Below, piece by piece: positions 5,418 to 12,648 of a stretch of 15,056 bases of DNA. The stretch lies in contig JAEWCE010000178.1 in assembly GCA_023390785.1 (NCBI GenBank), forward strand, positions 1 through 15,056. Direction: 5' to 3'. Each line of letters starts with the position of its first letter. Within the stretch, counting starts at the first letter, position 1. A program made the translations under genes and the position numbers. Below the pieces are notes generated by a model. That model worked only from the letters and a program-made list of their open reading frames with translations. It was not told the DNA's origin and searched no databases. This stretch comes from Pseudomonadota bacterium. Its GTDB lineage: Bacteria; Pseudomonadota; Alphaproteobacteria; Rhizobiales; Devosiaceae.

Positions 5418-8375
5418 TCACTCGTCGGGGTGAACGTCCGAGCTGGTTGCGCCCACCGTGTCCTTGAACAACTCCTCGGCGTCGCTGTCGGTAAGCGGAG
5501 GTACCAACATCGTTCGGGCGAGCTCCCGCTTGCGGGAAAGTAGTCGGTCCAGGCGGACATCAAAGGAGGTGTCCTGGAAGACCGGATGCCGAGCGATTGG
5601 AATGTGTACAGTCACCGGTTTGCTCTGGCCGATGCGGTAGACACGGTCATTGCACTGGTCCTCGACGGCTGGGTTCCACCAGCGACTCAAATGAATCACA
5701 TGGTTGGCCGCAGTTATCGTCAGACCCATTCCAGCGGCCTTTGGCGATAGCAGCAGGACACCAAATCCCGGCGGACTGGCCTGGAAACGATCAACGATCT
5801 CCCGCCTCCGCTCGCCGGGGGTCGCACCGTTGACGATCGTCGGCTCTGCGCCGAGGCCGTAGCGCTCGGCGATCGCCGCCGAAAATATGGTCTGCACGCT
5901 CCGATCCTCGATAAAGACGAGCGCCTTTTCGCCTTTGGCGTGGATTTCATCCAACGCCATGAAGGCCTGAACCATGCGTGCAGATTGATCTGCCCATTGG
6001 GTTCTGTTGCCAGGGGTGGCGCCATCGCCGCCGTGCGGGTGCAAGGAGATGCCGCGGAGAGCGTGGATGATCTGCAGCATGTCACGCCCGTTTGCGCCGG
6101 CTGTTCTGGCGCGTGCTATCGTGTCGGCATAGGCATCGGCTTGGACCTGGGGCATTGCGACGCCGTTGTAGGCCACCACTGCGCGGGGTGGCAGGCCGTC
6201 GAGGTGATCCTCTTTCATCCGCCGCAGCATGAGTGCCGGCAACCCATTGATGCCGCGGTCGAGCTTGTCCTTAAGCTCGGCCAGGGCCGCTGGGTCATTG
6301 CTTCCATAGGTTTTGGAAAATGTCTTGAGCGGGCCGAGACGGCCAGGAGCGACGCGGTCCATCAGGCACCAGAGGTCTTCGATCCGGTTCTCGATCGGCG
6401 TCCCGGTCATGCCTAGGACGAAATCAGCGTTCATGGCTTTCGCGGCATGAGTGTTGATGGTCGCAGGCGACTTGATCTTCTGCATCTCGTCGAAAATTGC
6501 GACTGGAAAGGCCACGCGCGCGAAGGCGCGGTGATAATTGGCGAGCGTCTCGTAAGTGGTGAGCACCCAGCCGGCATTCCGGAGGGTGTCGAGATCGAGG
6601 GCGTCTTCTGGAAGCGCTTCTCGTCCCTTTTTGAGCGCAACGAGTTGCGAGCCGTAGGCCTCGACACACGTTCCTAATGCGCTCGGCGTCAGATGCCGCG
6701 CGGCCTCAGCGCGCCAATTCCGCAGCAGCGCCGTTGGCGCCACGATCAATATGGGGCCGACGAGAGCGGCCCGTTGGGGGGCGCCCACCTGGCGGCGGTT
6801 CTCCCGGAACCAGGCAAGAAACGAAAGGGCCTGCATCGTCTTGCCAAGCCCCATGTCGTCAGCAAGGAGAACGCCGGGAAGGCCGGCCAGCCACGCATCG
6901 ACCAGCCAGCTGAAGCCGTCGATCTGATGCGGCTTGGGGGTCGTCAGAACATGATCGGCCGGGAAAACTTTAGGTGCAGCGCTCGGGCGGCGCGTGGAAG
7001 CGACGGCGTAGCCTTGCTCCTCGATATTCTCATCTATGATGAGAACCTGAGGAGGCTCGGTCAGCTCGTTTTCATTGCGACCGTGCTCCTGAGGAGCAGA
7101 TACTGGCGGTTCGACCTCAAGTCGCTCCAGCATTTCGGCGACGTCCCCAGTCGCAAAATTGCTCCCCGCATACTCGACTGTGGAAACCCCGGCTCGTTCT
7201 GCTCGCTCGACCAAATCAGCCAGCACGCGAAGCTGCGTTTCGTCCAGCTCCACCATTTGCTCGCCGATGCGTACGATGAAGCGCTCCGGCAGCCACTGGT
7301 TCCCTTTGGCGACCAGCCAGGCCAGCCGGGGTTTCACCCAAAGGCCTAAGCCTCGCACACGTTCCGAATACTGGCGGGTCTCGACAAACAGAGTCCCCAA
7401 ATCGCTTCCACCATCGGGCATTGCCTGTGCCAGGTAGCTGCGCGGATTTCGCAGGAAGTCGTTACGTGTCTCCGGATCGGCTACCTGCATGCGCTTTACG
7501 ACGTCCAGGGCGAGCTGCAATTCTGGGTCGAGCACAAGAAATGTCTGCCGCTGCAGCACGTAGGACGGGCGCGTCGGGCCAGCGGCAAAACTTCTCAGGA
7601 AGGGCAAGCGCAGAGCCGGCGGCAGGAGGGCCTGAGAATCGTCGGCCAGCTCGGCCGATGGCTCGCCTTCAGCCTCAGGCGCAGGAGCATCGTCGCGGTC
7701 ACTGTCCTGGCGCATTGCAGGTGACATCAGGACCGGATCGAAATTCGGACCTTCTCCACTTTGGCGTACATCCAGAGCAAAGGCGCCCCCCTGATAGATG
7801 CGGAAATTCTGCAGTACACGATCTGCGCGCAGCGGTTCGCCAGCCATCGACTCCAGCAATGACTGAACGGGCAGCCAGGCTGGAATTCGTTCGTCCCCAG
7901 TTCGGCCGCGTGTGGCGTTATAGGCTGCGACGGCTTTGACTACACGGTAGAGGGTGGAGCTAAGACGCCCGGCGCCCCTTCCGAGACCCACCAGCAGCCC
8001 ACTCACTCGGGGTGCAACTGATCGGCCATTGGCATCGGTCCAGCGCAGACTGATCTCACCGTCTGGCGCCTCTACCCGGCTCCGCAGGATCAGCTCGAGC
8101 GACAGGGGGGCAATGTCTGGGAGGCCCATCTCTCGTGCATGAGCAGCAGGCAAGTCGGCCAATTGGTCATTGGAGAGATGGATCGACGTTCCATTGCTTC
8201 GCACCTGACCTTCGTCGAGAAGGCGACGCAGAAAGCGCACCGCCGGTAGCGCGGAGGGTCCGGCTGCGTCTGCCCAGCGATCAACTGGAACCGGCCGACG
8301 GCCTATCAGCCGGGGCTCTGCAAGAGTGACTACCCCGCCATCGTCGGCTGCAAGAAACTCGAAGCGACCTGTCAT
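5418..8375 (-). CDS. zorD: Zorya ZorD, SNF2-family helicase
   Basis: ZorD is the DNA-translocating effector of type I Zorya, thought to act on invading phage DNA once the ZorAB motor is triggered. The 985-residue protein has a large, poorly conserved N-terminal half (1-475). A complete Swi2/Snf2 ATPase follows: KPHQIDGFSWL (481-491), Walker A DDMGLGKTMQ (506-515, Lys512), ILIVAPTALLRNW (542-554), DEMQ (629-632), MTGTPIENR (656-664), and the last motifs from SPKAAGMGLT (877-886) to DRVYRIGQ (910-917). Motif II is DEMQ rather than the commoner DEAH or DEAQ. The tail after 920 is short and I see no separate nuclease domain there; nuclease activity, if present, is not visible from motifs. The ATG overlaps the zorC stop by 4 bp (8372-8375). 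A lone SNF2 helicase gene would be ambiguous, but zorABC upstream makes ZorD secure. Confidence 0.92.
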   Translation of the reverse strand: MTGRFEFLAADDGGVVTLAEPRLIGRRPVPVDRWADAAGPSALPAVRFLRRLLDEGQVRSNGTSIHLSNDQLADLPAAHAREMGLPDIAPLSLELILRSRVEAPDGEISLRWTDANGRSVAPRVSGLLVGLGRGAGRLSSTLYRVVKAVAAYNATRGRTGDERIPAWLPVQSLLESMAGEPLRADRVLQNFRIYQGGAFALDVRQSGEGPNFDPVLMSPAMRQDSDRDDAPAPEAEGEPSAELADDSQALLPPALRLPFLRSFAAGPTRPSYVLQRQTFLVLDPELQLALDVVKRMQVADPETRNDFLRNPRSYLAQAMPDGGSDLGTLFVETRQYSERVRGLGLWVKPRLAWLVAKGNQWLPERFIVRIGEQMVELDETQLRVLADLVERAERAGVSTVEYAGSNFATGDVAEMLERLEVEPPVSAPQEHGRNENELTEPPQVLIIDENIEEQGYAVASTRRPSAAPKVFPADHVLTTPKPHQIDGFSWLVDAWLAGLPGVLLADDMGLGKTMQALSFLAWFRENRRQVGAPQRAALVGPILIVAPTALLRNWRAEAARHLTPSALGTCVEAYGSQLVALKKGREALPEDALDLDTLRNAGWVLTTYETLANYHRAFARVAFPVAIFDEMQKIKSPATINTHAAKAMNADFVLGMTGTPIENRIEDLWCLMDRVAPGRLGPLKTFSKTYGSNDPAALAELKDKLDRGINGLPALMLRRMKEDHLDGLPPRAVVAYNGVAMPQVQADAYADTIARARTAGANGRDMLQIIHALRGISLHPHGGDGATPGNRTQWADQSARMVQAFMALDEIHAKGEKALVFIEDRSVQTIFSAAIAERYGLGAEPTIVNGATPGERRREIVDRFQASPPGFGVLLLSPKAAGMGLTITAANHVIHLSRWWNPAVEDQCNDRVYRIGQSKPVTVHIPIARHPVFQDTSFDVRLDRLLSRKRELARTMLVPPLTDSDAEELFKDTVGATSSDVHPDE

Positions 8376-9763
8376 CGACGCAGATATGAGTTCGAAGGGA
8401 GGTGTCGGCCGGTCATTTCGAACAGATACTGCTCAACCCGTCTCTGCCAGGAGTAGCTGGCCGGACTGACATGGCTAATTGCGTCACGCCTCCCATTGCT
8501 GCTGCCGGCAGGGATTTGGATTGAATTCGACCCGTATGATCGCTCAAACAGTCTGGGAGCCGTTGGGTCCGCCCTGTCGAGCCAGATGTTACACTTGCCG
8601 TTGTGGCTCCAGTCAGCGATCACACCAGTCCCGATTTCCATCAGAAGAACGGCATGTCCGCGACTTATCTGTCGAGCCTCTTGGTAGAGCTCGGCAAAAG
8701 CCGTGTTCGCGCCAAAAGTTCTTCTGGCCAATGCACTGCCGTCGCGGCCGAACGCTACCCACGCAGACAGAACGAATCCCTGCTCGTACGCGGCCCACCA
8801 AAATGCACGCCTGTACGCGAACTGCTCGCGATTCTCGGTGGTCTTCTCTACCACGTCGAGGAATTGGCGGAGCGATTGCTCCGTCAGCCACATTTTCACC
8901 GTGTCAGCATACGGCGGATTTAAGGGGTGCTTCCGCCCGCTGGGCGGTAACCGCGGATCGTCAAAAATGGCCAGCAAGGCGTTCAGGATCTGATCCCGAA
9001 CGCGCTTATCTGGTAGCGCGCGACCAAATGGCTTCAGCAACGCCGCGGCGAACAGGTCGCTGAGATCGTGGAAGATAAGACGGCCAGCGTCGAGTGCGTA
9101 CCTCTGAGCACTCGCGAGTCGGACATAGGGATCTGGCTCGGCTCCATCGCTCAACTTCCGCAACAGTTCGGCGGTAACGGCACGACTATATCCACCCCGT
9201 GCGGCCATCGCGCGCACGCCGCTAGCAGAGAGGATGTCGGGAGCGGGTCGATCTTGCTTGATGACCTCGTCTGCTAGGCGACGAGGTCCCTGCCCAGGAT
9301 CGAAAATCGCGAACTTCCCGTGAAGCAGAGACCACGGTTCGTCCGGCCATCTACTGGAAAGCTGATGCAGTGTCTGCGTCGCATGTGCCAGTCCCGGAAG
9401 ATCGGGTGCAAAAGCTTCAACGTATGCAGTGGCAAGCGTGCGATATGGGCGAGGCCTCTCCGACTGAGCAACGACATTGAGGACCTTGTTGAGGTAATCT
9501 GGTCGCCTGGCCAAAGGATGCTCGCCGGACCACAAACACCAAGGAGCCAGACGAGTCTGGCGCAAGCTCAACTGTCGGCCCGCATCAATCGCCGCGGCGA
9601 TCACGGCCGACAATTCTGGGGTGTTGGCCGGCGCGGACTCGGAGTGTGACGCGGGAGCCTGTTTTGCCCAACGCCCGACATGCGACATCTCGGCGACCGA
9701 CGGCATCAGATGTTCTGCCGTCTGCCCCAGGTGACGAGCAATGTCGCGGAGCCTAGTTGGCAC
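8372..9763 (-). CDS. zorC: Zorya ZorC, EH-signature protein
   Basis: ZorC is the type I Zorya component with an EH-signature C-terminal domain and is reported to work with ZorD on DNA. The gene is read from a GTG at 9763, giving 463 residues. GAGG lies 6 bases upstream and the start overlaps the zorB stop by 11 bp. A longer frame to 9856 would lie inside zorB and is not preferred. The C-terminal part, about 292-463, has the family layout: FAYRRAFWWAAYEQG (about 315-329), AVLLMEIGTGVIADWSHNG (about 371-389), and SHVSPASYSWQ (about 430-440). The conserved acidic residue may be Glu376 or Asp384, and His431 is the likely His. The N-terminal half is helical and basic with no known motif. Identification leans partly on its position between zorB and zorD. 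Confidence 0.85.
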   Translation of the reverse strand: MPTRLRDIARHLGQTAEHLMPSVAEMSHVGRWAKQAPASHSESAPANTPELSAVIAAAIDAGRQLSLRQTRLAPWCLWSGEHPLARRPDYLNKVLNVVAQSERPRPYRTLATAYVEAFAPDLPGLAHATQTLHQLSSRWPDEPWSLLHGKFAIFDPGQGPRRLADEVIKQDRPAPDILSASGVRAMAARGGYSRAVTAELLRKLSDGAEPDPYVRLASAQRYALDAGRLIFHDLSDLFAAALLKPFGRALPDKRVRDQILNALLAIFDDPRLPPSGRKHPLNPPYADTVKMWLTEQSLRQFLDVVEKTTENREQFAYRRAFWWAAYEQGFVLSAWVAFGRDGSALARRTFGANTAFAELYQEARQISRGHAVLLMEIGTGVIADWSHNGKCNIWLDRADPTAPRLFERSYGSNSIQIPAGSSNGRRDAISHVSPASYSWQRRVEQYLFEMTGRHLPSNSYLRR

Positions 9764-10616
9764 GGGCCGCCTCAACTGCGTTGCGCAGAACGACCAGTTG
9801 ACCCTGCATCTCGTCGGTGAGGTCCTCGAGAGTGTGAAGCCGCTCTCGTTCATCAACCTCCATCACGAAGCGAAGATCGATACGCCGCTGTATGGCGTAG
9901 TTCTTGATGCTTTCGTCGGGGATCGGGCGCGTGGAGGAATAGCCGGACACAGACAGCAACTCTTGACCATCGTCGTTTCGCAGCCGGCGCAACTCGCCGG
10001 CAATGGCCGTCATCCGTCGATACGTGTTGACGGCGCGAGCGGTTGAGAGTTCCCAGTTTCGCGCGTCGTCTCCGGTGATGTCCGTGTGTCCCTCGATGAA
10101 GACGGTTTGCACATGGGCCGGAGCATCACCCCCGCTCGCATAAAGCGGCAGTATTTCGTTGAGAACGCTGGCGACCTTTCCGACATTGGCGTCAGCGATG
10201 GGTGACAGGTCGGCGCTGTCGACGTCGAATCGGATCGCAGCCTCGGTCAATCGCAGGATGCCGTTGATCTCGTCGATCTGCACTGGGAGGCCCATGGCCG
10301 CCAACCGTGCGCGTATTTCCTCCAGCATCTGGGCCCGCACCTTGGCGGAGGCGTCGACATTGCTGATCTCGGTCCTAACCTGCTGCTGCAGACCCTCAAG
10401 CTTCTGGCCGACGGTCTCGGCTTGCTGTGCCGCGGCCTCGAGCTTCTTCAACCGCTCGTCGGACACGTCGGTCTGCGTGCGGAAGTTCAGCGCGAACACC
10501 ATAAGAAGGATGATGAAGACGAACAGGATCCCGACCATCATGTCGGTCATCGAGATGAAATAGTTCTCGTCCTGCTCGCTGCCATGCGGTCCCTCCACCG
10601 CAACGTCGTCCATCAT
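9753..10616 (-). CDS. zorB: Zorya ZorB, MotB/OmpA-like stator protein
   Basis: ZorB pairs with ZorA as a proton-driven membrane motor and anchors it to peptidoglycan. The 287-residue protein has one N-terminal membrane helix (about 26-44, MMVGILFVFIILLMVF). It is preceded by Asp25 in SMTDMM, the spot of the essential proton-carrying Asp of MotB and ExbD relatives. A coiled segment (about 50-105) leads to an OmpA-like peptidoglycan-binding domain with EGHTD (175-179), NWELSTARA (187-195), GYSSTRPI (225-232) and RRIDLRF (244-250). The ATG overlaps the zorA stop as ATGA (10613-10616); a second Met follows directly. A tail after residue 252 is acidic and helical. Both key features, the Asp and the OmpA motif, are intact, so the protein looks functional. 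Confidence 0.93.
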   Translation of the reverse strand: MMDDVAVEGPHGSEQDENYFISMTDMMVGILFVFIILLMVFALNFRTQTDVSDERLKKLEAAAQQAETVGQKLEGLQQQVRTEISNVDASAKVRAQMLEEIRARLAAMGLPVQIDEINGILRLTEAAIRFDVDSADLSPIADANVGKVASVLNEILPLYASGGDAPAHVQTVFIEGHTDITGDDARNWELSTARAVNTYRRMTAIAGELRRLRNDDGQELLSVSGYSSTRPIPDESIKNYAIQRRIDLRFVMEVDERERLHTLEDLTDEMQGQLVVLRNAVEAARAN

Positions 10617-12445
10617 GCGCGACCACCCCCGCCGTTCGGCTGATTGAACTGACTAAGGGTCTCTGCCAGTTCCGACGTACTGCTGCCGATTTCATCGATT
10701 GCCGGCTTCAGCTGTCCGAGCAGCTTCTGCAGCCCCTGGTCGATGTCGGTGACGTACTGCGTGAGCGAGCCGGCCTGTCGCTCTGATGCATCAGCAAGCG
10801 CTTCGACCGCCTTCGCCAAGTCCTCGTCGATACGGTCGAACTGCGTACGATAACCGTCCCAGGTGGAGGTGAGACGTTCGATCTGCGCAGTCAGGGCCGA
10901 AGCCAATGCGGCATGAGTCGACCCCGCTCTGCCCAGCTCCTCACTCGTCCGAGCGATGGCCTGGCCAGTCTGGGTCAATGGCGAGACGGCGTTACGGACC
11001 TCCAGTGCGGCGCCGGACAGAGTCCCGGCGACGGTCTCAGTCTGACTGGCTGCGCTTCGAATTGCGGCCGCCTGCTCCTCGTGCGCCTTCGCGCTGAGCT
11101 CCATGGCGCCTTGCATACGGGTCACCTCGGCTGCGATCGATGCAACCACGCTGCCGATGCCATCACGCAGCGCCTGGGCCGCCTCGCTGCCTGCCGCCGA
11201 GATCTGCTCCCGTGCCGCGCGTTGCGCGTCCTCAGCCTGCTGGCGGGCCTCTCGAAGATCGTTGCTCACCGAGGAACTGTGGGACCGCATGGCCTCGAGA
11301 AATTCGCCGACCTGCAACTGCAGCTTGCCGAGCACATCCTGCATCGCGCTCTCGATTTTGCCGGAGGCGCCCCCGGCAGCGCCGGCGATGACACTATCGA
11401 GGCGCAACAGGCCATCCTGCATACTGGCCAGGCTGGTTTGCAGCGTGCTCAGCACGTCGCCCAGCTTTTGGATTTCGGCGCCGGCGCCCTCCTTGATCTG
11501 CATGCCCACGCCGTTGGCGAGTGGAGCAATCGCCCGCGCCATCGCCTGTTCGATGACATCGGTAAAGCGGCTGAAATAGCGCTCGCTGTTGAGTTCTCGT
11601 AGCTGGTCGAGCTGTTCGCGGCCGACCGCGTTCATTTCGGCTGTAATGGATTGAGGTGCAGTGTATCTCAGCTGCGTTTCGACAGCGTCGCAAAAGCGAT
11701 TCAGGCCGCCTTCGATCCAAATGATGATCAGGCGTGCGAAAATGCCGAATACGATCGACACACCCAGTCCCGAGATGGATGTCCAGAACTTGAACGAGGC
11801 GGCATGCAGCAGCTTCGCCATCGCGGCCTGCATCTGATCGGCACTGGCGCTGTCGACCGACGAGGCGGCGATGGTCAGAGCGAGGACGATGCCGATGAAG
11901 GTCAACAACAGGCCCGCACCCACGAAATACCCGGAGATGCTGGGCAGCATCTTCAGGCCCGAGAGCCTTTCGCGGATGACATTGTAGTTGATGAAGGCCT
12001 GTGGCCGAACCGTGTTGCCGATCACGCCATCCGCCGCGCGGTCGCCCTTTAGCAGGGTTTCGTCGAATTCTTTCCAGGCATGGCCGATAAGAGGGTGCCG
12101 CTGCAGGCGCTCATAAACCTCAGCCTCGTATGCGGCGGCGAACGCTTTTCGGTTTTCATACCGTGCGACTGTTCTCCGAAGCCCTCGCATTGCGAAGCGA
12201 AGCACCAGGGCGTGCATGACGACGAAGGCAATGAGGAGACCGAAGCCCGCACAGGCCAGTGTGGTGGCCGCGGCCACCGCCACCTCGGGAGTGACCTCCA
12301 AGGATGGGTGCTCTGCAAACTCCAACAGAGCAGCCATGTTGGCCCAATGCTGGATCAGAGCACCCAGCCCAGCACTTCCAACTGCAATTGCCCAAAACGC
12401 CGGAACCCGAAATGGACTCCGCCAAAAAATGCTCAAAGCATCCAA
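10613..12445 (-). CDS. zorA: Zorya ZorA, MotA/ExbB-like motor protein with long tail
   Basis: ZorA forms the ring around ZorB and carries a long cytoplasmic tail thought to pass the signal of phage entry to ZorC and ZorD. The 610-residue protein has four likely membrane helices: about 15-33, 55-81, 168-193 (GAGLLLTFIGIVLAL, the MotA/ExbB-like core) and 221-245. The tail, about 290-600, is an Ala/Gln/Glu-rich heptad-like coil with many ASMQD/ARQQAEDA-type runs and almost no Pro. From memory, the E. coli type I protein is over 700 residues, so this tail seems shorter. The start is a TTG at 12445 with AGGGGG 5 bases upstream; an ATG overlapping it is in another frame. It is the first gene of a tightly overlapping zorABCD operon. 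Confidence 0.93.
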   Translation of the reverse strand: MDALSIFWRSPFRVPAFWAIAVGSAGLGALIQHWANMAALLEFAEHPSLEVTPEVAVAAATTLACAGFGLLIAFVVMHALVLRFAMRGLRRTVARYENRKAFAAAYEAEVYERLQRHPLIGHAWKEFDETLLKGDRAADGVIGNTVRPQAFINYNVIRERLSGLKMLPSISGYFVGAGLLLTFIGIVLALTIAASSVDSASADQMQAAMAKLLHAASFKFWTSISGLGVSIVFGIFARLIIIWIEGGLNRFCDAVETQLRYTAPQSITAEMNAVGREQLDQLRELNSERYFSRFTDVIEQAMARAIAPLANGVGMQIKEGAGAEIQKLGDVLSTLQTSLASMQDGLLRLDSVIAGAAGGASGKIESAMQDVLGKLQLQVGEFLEAMRSHSSSVSNDLREARQQAEDAQRAAREQISAAGSEAAQALRDGIGSVVASIAAEVTRMQGAMELSAKAHEEQAAAIRSAASQTETVAGTLSGAALEVRNAVSPLTQTGQAIARTSEELGRAGSTHAALASALTAQIERLTSTWDGYRTQFDRIDEDLAKAVEALADASERQAGSLTQYVTDIDQGLQKLLGQLKPAIDEIGSSTSELAETLSQFNQPNGGGGRA

Positions 12446-12648
12446 TATAACCCCCTAGTGACGGTGGATGCGGCACCGTCGGCCTCGACAGTTGCGCAAT
12501 GTAAAGCGTCTTGTCCACTATCGATGCGGGGCCGCGACAAAAGTTGTTCGGCGTTGGAGCGAGGGTCGGCCGTAAGCCGGCTTGCAAAGCCGGAGCCCGA
12601 CGGCTTTATTGTCGAGACGCCACGTTGGACCTGTGGCATGGGGGAGTA
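12446..12648. promoter_or_regulatory. Divergent promoter region with nested palindromes
   Basis: These 203 bp separate zorA from the plus-strand helicase gene and must hold both promoters. A palindrome, AAGCCGGCTT (12574-12583), overlaps a 7-bp hairpin, CCGGCTT-GCA-AAGCCGG (12577-12593). That in turn overlaps AAGCCG/CGGCTT flanking GAGCCCGA (12587-12606). AAGCCGG thus occurs twice directly (12574-12580 and 12587-12593). This could be an operator or an attenuator-like fold. No convincing -35/-10 pair was found on either strand. The zorA ribosome site AGGGGG lies at 12456-12451. The helicase gene has GGGGGAG only about 2 bases before its ATG, unusually close. Confidence 0.5.

Noticed and set aside
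9764..9856. N-terminal extension of zorC to the ATG at 9856
   Set aside because: It would lie entirely within zorB; the GTG at 9763 with a GAGG site and short overlap fits the operon better.
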